DNA from: an uncultured Porphyromonas sp.
GTDB lineage: Bacteria; Bacteroidota; Bacteroidia; Bacteroidales; Porphyromonadaceae
Reading direction: 5' to 3'
DNA length: 22,938 bases
Assembly (NCBI GenBank): GCA_900546675.1
Contig: URDQ01000023.1
Coordinates: forward strand, 1 to 22,938
This document shows, piece by piece, positions 16,776-22,938 of this stretch. Within the stretch, counting starts at the first letter, position 1; every line of letters begins with the position of its first letter. The translations under genes were made by a program, and so were the position numbers. The notes beneath the pieces were generated by a model that was not told the DNA's origin, ran no database searches, and saw only the letters and a program-made list of their open reading frames with translations.

Positions 16776-18122
16776 ATGCGGTTAGTAGATACAATTAAGA
16801 ATATATGGAAGATCGAGGATCTGCGTAAGCGGATTCTCATCACCATCCTGTATGTGGTCATATACCGATTAGGTAGCTTCGTCGTATTGCCAGGAGTCAA
16901 CCCCGATACACTGACCAGTCTAGCCAATCAGACCAGTGAAGGTCTGATGGCACTGCTCAATATGTTTTCGGGAGGTGCTTTCTCCAATGCTTCGATATTT
17001 GCTCTAGGTATTATGCCTTACATCTCGGCAAGTATCGTGATGCAGTTGGCAGCGATCATCATCCCCTCTATGCAGAAGATGCAGCGAGAGGGTGAGAGCG
17101 GACGACGCAAGATCAATCAGTGGACCCGCTACCTGACGGTGCTGATCCTATTGATTCAGGCTCCTGCCTATCTGTTGAATCTAGATATGCAGCTACGTGC
17201 TGCTGGAGCGTCGCTACCTTCGGGCTTTATGTATCGTGTATTTGCTACCGTCATACTAGCTGCGGGCAGTATGTTTGTCCTTTGGCTCGGTGAGCGCATT
17301 ACAGACAAGGGTGTCGGCAATGGTATCTCATTCATCATCCTTATCGGTATTATCGCTCGTCTGCCTCATGCGCTGATAGCTGAGTTTAACTATCGTCTTA
17401 TCAGCTCATCGGGAGGACTTGTAGCATTTCTTGCCGAGATCGTATTCCTACTGTTCGTCACTGCAGGAGCTATCCTACTAGTACAGGGTACACGCAAGGT
17501 ACCCGTGCAGTATGCCAAGCGTGTAGTGGGTAATAAGCAGTATGGTGGTGCACGCCAGTATATCCCACTTAAGGTGAATGCTGCCAACGTGATGCCTATC
17601 ATCTTCGCTCAGGCGATTATGTTTATCCCTATCTCACTCGCTAGCTACTTCACAGGAGGCGATGGTACGCCCTCACGCTTCATCCAGGTATTGTCTGACA
17701 ATACAAGCTTTTGGTACAACTTCATCTTTGCCACGTTGATCATCCTTTTCACCTATTTCTATACGGCGATAACGATCAACCCCACACAGATGGCCGATGA
17801 CCTCAAGCGTAACAATGGATTTATCCCAGGTGTCAAGCCCGGGCGTAACACGCGAGACTACCTCGATGGTATTATGGATCGTATCACACTACCAGGAGCA
17901 CTCTTCCTCGCACTAGTTGCTATTATGCCAGCCTTTGCTCAGATATTGGGTATCAGCCCGGCGTTTGCACAGTTCTTTGGAGGTACATCACTGCTCATCC
18001 TCGTAGGTGTCGTCCTAGATACGCTACAGCAAGTCGAGAGTCACCTCTTGATGCGTCACTACGATGGTCTACTCAAGAGTGGACGTATCAAGGGACGTAC
18101 GGGATCCGTATCAGCATATTGA
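16776..18122 (+). CDS. secY: Protein translocase channel subunit SecY
   Basis: SecY (448 residues) is the inner-membrane pore of the general Sec pathway, working with SecE, SecG and SecA. About ten hydrophobic segments are visible. The plug and second-segment region reads FSGGAFSNASIFALGIMPYI (64-83), and GERITDKGVGNGISFII (172-188) is the conserved loop after the fourth segment. Cytosolic loop residues for ribosome and SecA contact (the VPVQYAKRV region, about 242-250) are present. Its place after rplO is universal. The usual downstream gene adk is missing; map follows after 43 nt. Confidence 0.98.
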   Translation: MRLVDTIKNIWKIEDLRKRILITILYVVIYRLGSFVVLPGVNPDTLTSLANQTSEGLMALLNMFSGGAFSNASIFALGIMPYISASIVMQLAAIIIPSMQKMQREGESGRRKINQWTRYLTVLILLIQAPAYLLNLDMQLRAAGASLPSGFMYRVFATVILAAGSMFVLWLGERITDKGVGNGISFIILIGIIARLPHALIAEFNYRLISSSGGLVAFLAEIVFLLFVTAGAILLVQGTRKVPVQYAKRVVGNKQYGGARQYIPLKVNAANVMPIIFAQAIMFIPISLASYFTGGDGTPSRFIQVLSDNTSFWYNFIFATLIILFTYFYTAITINPTQMADDLKRNNGFIPGVKPGRNTRDYLDGIMDRITLPGALFLALVAIMPAFAQILGISPAFAQFFGGTSLLILVGVVLDTLQQVESHLLMRHYDGLLKSGRIKGRTGSVSAY

Positions 18123-18165
18123 TACTCCACAGGTAGCGTTGTTTCATTTGACTATATTCAAATAG

Positions 18166-18957
18166 ATGATTTACCTAAAGACACCAGAGGAGATAGAGCT
18201 GATGCGTGTGGCCAACAGACTCGTTGGAGAGACCTTGGGAGAGGTGGCAAAGCACATCGCTCCTGGGGTTACTACCAAGCAGCTAGACACGATCGCCTAT
18301 ACGTTTATATGTGATCACGGTGCTACTCCTGCGTTCTTAGGTTATGGCGGCTTCCCAGCCAGCATCTGTACCTCGATCAATGATCACGTGGTGCATGGCA
18401 TCCCTTCAGATCGAGAGATACTGCGTGAGGGAGACATCATCTCCGTAGATTGTGGTACGCATATCAACGGCTTTACTGGAGATAGTGCTTACACCTTTGC
18501 GGTAGGGGAGATCGATCCCGAGGTAGAGCGTCTTCTGACGGTCACTCGAGACTCACTCTATCTAGGTATCAAGCAAGCTGTCGAAGGGCATTATGTCGGG
18601 CATATTGGGGCGGCAGTCCAGCGTCACTGTGAGGCACAGGGCTATGGTATCGTCCGTGAACTCGTGGGGCATGGTATCGGGCATGAGATGCACGAGGATC
18701 CAAACGTCCCCAACTATGGTCATCCAGGGTTTGGTCCCAAGCTTCGAGCAGGTATGTGTATCTGCATCGAGCCTATGGTGACTATGGGACGACGTAAGAT
18801 CGTCTTCGAGTCCGACGGGTGGACCGTCCGTACGCATGATGGCAAGCCCGCAGCGCACTTTGAGCACTGCATAGCTATTATGCCCGATGGGCAAGCTCCG
18901 CAGATCTTATCTACATACGAGTATATCAAAGAAGCATTAGGCACACGAGAGTTTTAA
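18166..18957 (+). CDS. map: Methionine aminopeptidase, type I
   Basis: Type I methionine aminopeptidase (263 residues) removes the initiator Met from nascent proteins and acts near the ribosomal exit tunnel. All five metal ligands of the pita-bread fold can be placed: Asp95 (VDCG), Asp106 (TGDS), His169 (VGHGIG), Glu202 (IEPM) and Glu233 (HFEHCI), with the catalytic-pocket His77 (VHGIP). There is no N-terminal zinc-finger extension, so it is of the short bacterial class. The stop is separated from the infA ATG by one base, so the two genes are probably translationally coupled. Confidence 0.98.
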   Translation: MIYLKTPEEIELMRVANRLVGETLGEVAKHIAPGVTTKQLDTIAYTFICDHGATPAFLGYGGFPASICTSINDHVVHGIPSDREILREGDIISVDCGTHINGFTGDSAYTFAVGEIDPEVERLLTVTRDSLYLGIKQAVEGHYVGHIGAAVQRHCEAQGYGIVRELVGHGIGHEMHEDPNVPNYGHPGFGPKLRAGMCICIEPMVTMGRRKIVFESDGWTVRTHDGKPAAHFEHCIAIMPDGQAPQILSTYEYIKEALGTREF

Positions 18958-18958
18958 T

Positions 18959-19177
18959 ATGGCTAAACAAACTGCTATTGAACAGGATGGAGTCGTCCTC
19001 GAGGCATTGAGCAATGCTATGTTCAAGGTACAGCTCCAGAACGGGCATATCATCACGGCACACATATCGGGCAAGATGCGTATGCACTTCATCCGTATAC
19101 TGCCAGGAGACAAAGTCAAGGTAGAGATGTCTCCGTACGACCTCACACGTGGTCGTATCTCCTATAGATACAAGTAA
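18959..19177 (+). CDS. infA: Translation initiation factor IF-1
   Basis: IF-1 (72 residues) is a single OB-fold protein that blocks the ribosomal A site during initiation. It begins [20 protein letters not shown] and contains the family motif [19 protein letters not shown], ending [13 protein letters not shown]. Length and sequence are canonical for Bacteroidota. It starts one base after the map stop and precedes rpmJ by 35 nt. Confidence 0.98.
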   Translation: MAKQTAIEQDGVVLEALSNAMFKVQLQNGHIITAHISGKMRMHFIRILPGDKVKVEMSPYDLTRGRISYRYK

Positions 19178-19212
19178 CCAAGTCATAGCGACAATCAGAA
19201 TAAGAGCATACT

Positions 19213-19329
19213 ATGAAAGTCAGAGCATCAATCAAAAAGCGATCAGAAGACTGCAAGATCGTCAGACGCAAAGGTCGTCTGTACATCATCAATAAGAAGA
19301 ATCCTAAGTTCAAGCAGCGTCAAGGATGA
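19213..19329 (+). CDS. rpmJ: 50S ribosomal protein L36 (zinc-free type)
   Basis: A 38-residue gene read directly from the sequence: it begins [20 protein letters not shown], continues [18 protein letters not shown] and ends in TGA. The length and the KFKQRQG ending are diagnostic of L36. Zinc-binding forms use three cysteines and one histidine; here only one cysteine remains (Cys14), with Ser11, Asn27 and Phe33 at the other positions, so it should not bind zinc. This form is, from memory, usual in Bacteroidota. It stands between infA and rpsM as in many bacteria. Confidence 0.96.
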   Translation: MKVRASIKKRSEDCKIVRRKGRLYIINKKNPKFKQRQG

Positions 19330-19338
19330 GCTTAGGGG

Positions 19339-19375
19339 TGACGCTCCGCTCATCATCTAGTAAGACGGAGAGTCA
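19339..19375 (+). promoter_or_regulatory. Hairpin in the rpmJ-rpsM gap
   Basis: TGAC-G-CTCCG (19339-19348) pairs with CGGAG-A-GTCA (19366-19375): nine base pairs with one G-A mismatch around a 17-nt loop. It occupies the 83-nt interval before rpsM, the position at which the S4-responsive leader of the alpha operon lies in E. coli. Nothing beyond position and pairing supports a regulatory role. Confidence 0.3.
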
Positions 19376-19412
19376 GCTTATCACGCAACAAACATCACAC
19401 AGTATATAGAGT

Positions 19413-19793
19413 ATGGCAATAAGAATCGTCGGCGTCGATCTGCCGCAAAACAAGAGAGGTGAGATAGCCTTGACCTATATATATGGTATAGGTCGTAGCA
19501 GTGCTGCTCGCATCTTGGATGCTGCAGGGGTCGATCGCAACATCAAGGTCCAGGATTGGACAGATGAGCAGGCTGCTGCTATCCGTGAGCAGATCTCCAA
19601 TGGCTACAAAGTCGAGGGTGATCTGCGTAGCGAGACACAGCTCAACATCAAGCGTCTTATGGACATCGGCTGCTACCGAGGCATCAGGCATCGTATAGGA
19701 CTCCCCCTACGTGGGCAGAGTACTAAGAATAATGCCCGCACACGTAAGGGTAAGCGCAAGACAGTCGCTGGTAAGAAGAAGGCAACTAAGTAA
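19413..19793 (+). CDS. rpsM: 30S ribosomal protein S13
   Basis: S13 (126 residues) is a head protein that forms intersubunit bridges B1a/B1b and contacts P-site tRNA with its basic tail. The N-terminal [20 protein letters not shown] and the signature [19 protein letters not shown] are canonical. The C-terminus is a lysine-rich tail ([15 protein letters not shown]). It opens the alpha-operon part of the cluster and is followed after 12 nt by rpsK. Confidence 0.98.
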   Translation: MAIRIVGVDLPQNKRGEIALTYIYGIGRSSAARILDAAGVDRNIKVQDWTDEQAAAIREQISNGYKVEGDLRSETQLNIKRLMDIGCYRGIRHRIGLPLRGQSTKNNARTRKGKRKTVAGKKKATK

Positions 19794-19805
19794 TAGAACC
19801 ACCTT

Positions 19806-20192
19806 ATGGCAAAGAAAACCGTAACAAAAAAGAGAGCAGTCAAGGTCGATGCCCAGGGGCAAGCGCACATACACTCTTCTTTCAATAACATCATCATCAC
19901 CCTCACCAATAGTGAGGGACAGGTCATCAGCTGGTCATCAGCTGGTAAGATGGGATTCCGCAGCTCTAAGAAAAATACTCCCTATGCAGCTCAGCTCGCA
20001 GCTCAAGACTGCGCTAAGACAGCATTCGATCTAGGGCTACGCAAGGTCAAGGCTTATGTCAAGGGACCCGGCAATGGTCGTGAGTCAGCTATCCGCACCA
20101 TCCATGGTGCTGGTATCGAGGTGACTGAGATTATCGACGTCACACCACTACCACACAACGGCTGTCGTCCTCCTAAGAGACGTAAGGTCTAG
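19806..20192 (+). CDS. rpsK: 30S ribosomal protein S11
   Basis: S11 (128 residues) lies on the 30S platform near the E site and binds mRNA upstream of the start codon. The core begins [18 protein letters not shown], and the C-terminal signature [15 protein letters not shown] contains the Asn-Gly pair that becomes isoaspartate in E. coli S11. Length is normal. It is followed by a 421-nt gap before rpsD, whereas S11 and S4 are nearly contiguous in most bacteria. Confidence 0.98.
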   Translation: MAKKTVTKKRAVKVDAQGQAHIHSSFNNIIITLTNSEGQVISWSSAGKMGFRSSKKNTPYAAQLAAQDCAKTAFDLGLRKVKAYVKGPGNGRESAIRTIHGAGIEVTEIIDVTPLPHNGCRPPKRRKV

Positions 20193-20613
20193 TTGCTACA
20201 AGATAGAGATCACAGCTACCTAGAGAGCGTTCACACTCACCTTGTAGAGCTAGCGTAGTGAGTCCGTATAGAGTGGCTCGACGCTTACTTACTCTACAAG
20301 TAGACTGCACAACAATCAGTCCTGAGTGCTGATCGCATATAGCAAGCTCCACAGATTGGTCTTAGCTCAGACATAGACTCAAGATAGTGACTCTGTAAGT
20401 CGACAGACGTAGTGTGAGATTGATGCGGTTGCTCATTTTACTTTCCCTCTTATTCTAATCGCATCGCGGCTGCTCTATATGCGCCGTCACTTCTAGACTT
20501 ACTACTTGAGATATGATCCCAGCATCGATCACGACACAGCAGAGAGAGGTATAGCGCCCCTCGAGCATCCTGTAGAGCAGATGTATGGAGTAGCATTAAA
20601 ATGAAATAGAACA
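20193..20613 (+). promoter_or_regulatory. 421-nt structured gap before rpsD; candidate S4-responsive leader
   Basis: No convincing gene occurs here. A three-tier fold covers 20241-20300: outer CTTGTAGAG/CTCTACAAG (20241-20249 with 20292-20300), middle AGCGT/ACGCT (20252-20256 with 20281-20285), inner GAGTC/GGCTC (20260-20264 with 20275-20279, one U-G pair). A second copy of CTACAAG at 20196-20202, just after the rpsK stop, can pair with 20241-20247 instead, so two helices exclude each other. No good TAnnTTTG promoter was found; TACTTTCC at 20439-20446 is a poor match. The pairing is seen; a regulatory role through S4 is inferred from the next gene. Confidence 0.45.
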
Positions 20614-21219
20614 ATGGCAAGATATATTGGTCCTAAGTCCAAGATCGCACGAAAGTTTGGTGAGCCCATCTTTGGTGCAGACAAAGTCCTGAGCAAGAAA
20701 AACTACCCCCCAGGTCAGCACGGCAACAACCGTCGTCGCAAGCAGAGCGAGTATGCACTCCAGCTCCGCGAGAAGCAGATGGCTAAGTACACCTATGGGG
20801 TTCTAGAGCGTCAGTTCCGCAATCTCTTTGAGAAGGCACAGCGCACCTCAGGCATCACAGGTGAGGTACTTCTACAACTCCTCGAGTCTCGTCTAGATAA
20901 CGTTGTTTTCCGTCTAGGCATTGCTCCTACGCGTGCTGCTGCACGTCAGCTCGTCTCTCACCGTCACATCGTCGTCGATGGTGAGGTGGTCAACATCCCC
21001 TCCTACACGCTCAAGCCCGGACAGATCGTTGGCGTACGCGAGCGTGACAAGTCTATGGAGGTCATCGCAGACTCTCTCGCTGGATACAATCATAGCAAGT
21101 ATCCTTGGCTAGAGTGGGATGCACGCACCTACAGCGGTAAGTTCCTCAACGTACCTACGCGTGAGGAGATCCCCGAGCCCATCAAGGAGCAGCTCATCGT
21201 CGAATTGTATTCTAAGTAA
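20614..21219 (+). CDS. rpsD: 30S ribosomal protein S4
   Basis: S4 (201 residues) is a primary binder of the 16S 5' domain and a fidelity protein at the mRNA entry channel. The N-terminal region [20 protein letters not shown] lacks the zinc-binding cysteines found in some lineages. The S4 RNA-binding domain spans about 92-155 ([20 protein letters not shown] and onward), and the C-terminus [13 protein letters not shown] is standard. S4 regulates the alpha operon in E. coli and its own gene in Bacillus; the 421-nt gap upstream fits self-control here. rpoA follows after 12 nt. Confidence 0.98.
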   Translation: MARYIGPKSKIARKFGEPIFGADKVLSKKNYPPGQHGNNRRRKQSEYALQLREKQMAKYTYGVLERQFRNLFEKAQRTSGITGEVLLQLLESRLDNVVFRLGIAPTRAAARQLVSHRHIVVDGEVVNIPSYTLKPGQIVGVRERDKSMEVIADSLAGYNHSKYPWLEWDARTYSGKFLNVPTREEIPEPIKEQLIVELYSK

Positions 21220-21231
21220 CCCTCTAACTCT

Positions 21232-22224
21232 ATGGCAATATTAGCATTTCAACAACCTGACAGCGTCCTCATGCTGGATGCTTCGGATCACTACGCCAAG
21301 TTTGAATTTAAGCCTCTAGAGCCAGGCTATGCTATGACTATTGGCAACGCCTTGCGGCGCATCCTCCTCTCATCGCTAGAGGGGTATGCAATAGCTTCTA
21401 TCCGTATCGAAGGTGTAGAGCATGAATTTGCTACTATTCCAGGGGTATTGGAAGATGTAACCCATATCATACTCAACCTCAAGCAGATTAGATTCAAGGC
21501 TGTCGTAGAGGATCCTCAGGAGGAGACTATCACCCTCCATGTCACGGGGCGTAACACCTTTCAGGCTGGTGACCTCAATCAGGTTTTGACTAGCTATAAG
21601 GTGCAAAACCCTGACCTCGTCATCTGCAACCTAGCTGAAGACGCAGACTTCACCATAGAGATACGCATCAACAAGGGGCGTGGCTACGTCGTCTCCGAGG
21701 AGAATCGTCGCGAGGGCGATCCCGTCAATACGCTCCCCATCGATGGTATCTACACCCCGATTCGCAAAGTCAATCAGACTACCGAAGCGTATCGTGTAGA
21801 TCAGCGTACTGACTACGAGAAGCTCGTCCTAGAGATTGAGACCGACGGCACGATTCACCCACGTGAGGCACTGCGTCAGGCTGCGATGATCTTGATCTCG
21901 CACTTTGCGCTCTTCACGGACAAGGAGTTTGAGGTCGAGCTCCCCGAGGAGGAGCCTGAGCAGATCTTAGACAATCAGGTGATGAAGGTTCGTACGCAAT
22001 TGATGACAGACCTAGCGACGACAGATCTTTCTGTTCGGGCACTCAACTGTCTCAAGGCTGCGGGCATCTCCACGATTGCTGACCTGCTGAGTAGAGATCG
22101 CGAGGAGCTCTTGAAGATCAAGAACTTCGGCAAGAAGTCGCTCATCGAGATCGAGCAATTCCTAGCAGATCAGGATCTAGACTTTGATATGGATCTCACA
22201 CCCTATAGATTAGATAACGATTAA
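21232..22224 (+). CDS. rpoA: DNA-directed RNA polymerase subunit alpha
   Basis: The alpha subunit (330 residues) dimerises to start RNA polymerase assembly. The N-terminal domain (about 1-235) contains [20 protein letters not shown], the dimer-forming motif. A linker of about 20 acidic residues leads to the C-terminal domain (about 262-318) with [10 protein letters not shown] and [15 protein letters not shown]. Arg269 corresponds to the UP-element/activator-binding Arg265 of E. coli. The acidic linker ([14 protein letters not shown]) is of normal length. Gene order S4-alpha-L17 is standard; gaps are 12 and 8 nt. Confidence 0.98.
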   Translation: MAILAFQQPDSVLMLDASDHYAKFEFKPLEPGYAMTIGNALRRILLSSLEGYAIASIRIEGVEHEFATIPGVLEDVTHIILNLKQIRFKAVVEDPQEETITLHVTGRNTFQAGDLNQVLTSYKVQNPDLVICNLAEDADFTIEIRINKGRGYVVSEENRREGDPVNTLPIDGIYTPIRKVNQTTEAYRVDQRTDYEKLVLEIETDGTIHPREALRQAAMILISHFALFTDKEFEVELPEEEPEQILDNQVMKVRTQLMTDLATTDLSVRALNCLKAAGISTIADLLSRDREELLKIKNFGKKSLIEIEQFLADQDLDFDMDLTPYRLDND

Positions 22225-22232
22225 TTCCTCTT

Positions 22233-22739
22233 ATGAGACACAATAAGAAATTCAACCATCTAGGCCGCTCCAAGGCGCATCGTGAGGCTATGCTTGCAAA
22301 TATGGCTAGCTCGCTCATTATGCACAAGCGGATCAATACGACAGTGGCTAAGGCTAAGGAACTGCGTAAGTTTGTCGAGCCTATCATCACTGCGGCAAAA
22401 AACGACACCACCGCATCTCGTCGTCTAGCCTTCAGCTACCTGCGTGACAAGGAGGCCGTCAAGGAGCTCTATGGCACCGTCGTCGACAAGGTCGGCGATC
22501 GCCCTGGAGGTTATACACGCATCCTACGCACGGGACTACGTCTTGGTGACAATGCCTCTATGTGCTTTATCGAGCTCGTAGACTTCAACGACAACATAAC
22601 CAAGAGCGCCTCTGCTTCTAAGAGTGAGGGCAAGAAGCGCACCCGTCGTTCACGTCGTGGTGGCGGAGCTGCTAAGGCAGCAGCCCAGCAGGAGGCTCCA
22701 GCTACAGAGGAGACTGCACAGGAGACTGCACAGGAGTAG
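22233..22739 (+). CDS. rplQ: 50S ribosomal protein L17 with long C-terminal tail
   Basis: L17 (168 residues) sits at the tunnel exit side of the large subunit. The core (1-about 120) is typical: [20 protein letters not shown], then [19 protein letters not shown] and [10 protein letters not shown] further 45 residues form a low-complexity tail, first basic ([12 protein letters not shown]), then Ala/Glu/Gln/Thr-rich, ending in repeats of ETAQ. E. coli L17 has 127 residues, so the tail is an addition. It is the last gene of the unit and is followed by a strong terminator hairpin. Confidence 0.97.
   Translation: MRHNKKFNHLGRSKAHREAMLANMASSLIMHKRINTTVAKAKELRKFVEPIITAAKNDTTASRRLAFSYLRDKEAVKELYGTVVDKVGDRPGGYTRILRTGLRLGDNASMCFIELVDFNDNITKSASASKSEGKKRTRRSRRGGGAAKAAAQQEAPATEETAQETAQE
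22709..22736 (+). repeat. 12-nt tandem repeat in the 3' end of rplQ
   Basis: GGAGACTGCACA occurs twice without change (22709-22720 and 22721-22732), with a third partial copy (GGAG) before the stop. It encodes the ETAQ-ETAQ-E end of L17. Copy number could vary by slippage in steps of four codons without breaking the frame. Confidence 0.85.
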
Positions 22740-22763
22740 TATACCCCTCATAGTAACAATAGG

Positions 22764-22799
22764 AGAGGGAGTGTCGAGCATTGGCTCGGCGCTCCCTCT
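22764..22799 (+). terminator. Terminator hairpin after rplQ
   Basis: A 16-bp stem with two U-G pairs (AGAGGGAGTGTCGAGC with GCTCGGCGCTCCCTCT) closes an ATTG tetraloop, 24 nt after the rplQ stop. The trailing sequence is only moderately T-rich (AGTCGTTTCC), so it is a good but not textbook intrinsic terminator. It marks the probable end of the ribosomal supercluster. Confidence 0.7.
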
Positions 22800-22938
22800 A
22801 GTCGTTTCCAGCAAGTGACCTACGGAGGCAAGAGGTCACTAGTTTATCGCCCCTTCGATCGAGTCAAATGTGTTTGCTGTTCCTAGCCCAAGTTTCACGG
22901 GAGAGAACGTGTAATGGTTGCTGGGTGCGGGCGGGAGC
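22800..22938. other. Non-coding right edge with a second hairpin
   Basis: No gene or RNA is recognisable in these 139 bases. One 8-bp inverted repeat is present: AGTGACCT (22814-22821) and AGGTCACT (22833-22840) around an 11-nt loop. It may be a second, backup terminator. The last 80 bases show no TAnnTTTG promoter. Confidence 0.4.

Noticed and set aside
20439..20446. TACTTTCC as a -7 promoter element before rpsD
   Set aside because: It departs from TAnnTTTG at the last two key positions, and the nearest TTG is only 16 nt upstream.
20464..20474. CGCGGCTGCT in the rpsD leader, complementary to the 16S 530-loop region near the S4 site
   Set aside because: Tempting as rRNA mimicry or antisense, but a 10-base match between a 421-nt gap and a 1.5-kb rRNA is likely by chance, and it is complementary to the S4-proximal sequence rather than identical.
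22624..22818. 64-codon frame overlapping the end of rplQ and the terminator
   Set aside because: It is an Arg-rich frame-shifted shadow of the L17 tail and continues through the terminator stem.

Overview
The window is chromosomal DNA from a member of the Bacteroidota, most likely a Bacteroidales species of Porphyromonas type. The evidence is: promoter elements of the TAnnTTTG (-7) class; gene starts preceded by A-rich sequence without Shine-Dalgarno motifs; fusA running straight into rpsJ with no tuf between; a cysteine-poor L36; ribosomal genes near 50% GC in hand-counted lines. The genus is an inference; the phylum is fairly secure.

Positions 1-3364 hold the last two genes of a defence-type operon that continues off the left edge: a PglZ-domain protein and a short BrxL-type AAA+ ATPase. 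This pair is the 3' half of a BREX locus, most like type 4 (brxP, a helicase/ATPase gene, pglZ, brxL). Both genes are clearly richer in A+T (about 33-40% GC in sampled lines) than the rest, which suggests horizontal acquisition. A short gap (3365-3588) with a small tandem repeat and a good Bacteroidota promoter separates them from the housekeeping genes.

Positions 3589-22739 are the str-S10-spc-alpha ribosomal supercluster, all on the + strand: rpsL, rpsG, fusA, rpsJ, rplC, rplD, rplW, rplB, rpsS, rplV, rpsC, rplP, rpmC, rpsQ, rplN, rplX, rplE, rpsN, rpsH, rplF, rplR, rpsE, rpmD, rplO, secY, map, infA, rpmJ, rpsM, rpsK, rpsD, rpoA, rplQ. They encode ribosomal proteins of both subunits, EF-G, IF-1, the SecY translocon channel, methionine aminopeptidase and the RNA polymerase alpha subunit. 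A strong hairpin after rplQ (22764-22799) probably ends the unit.

Most genes are separated by 1-45 bases. Three gaps are exceptional: 371 nt before rpsG (S7), 485 nt before rpsH (S8) and 421 nt before rpsD (S4). In E. coli, S7, S8 and S4 are the autoregulators of the str, spc and alpha operons. The gap before rpsH carries its own promoter and two stacked hairpins, and the gap before rpsD contains mutually exclusive helices. I infer that these are structured mRNA leaders through which S7, S8 and S4 control their own synthesis in this lineage. This is the most interesting non-coding signal in the window; the BREX pair is the most interesting coding signal.
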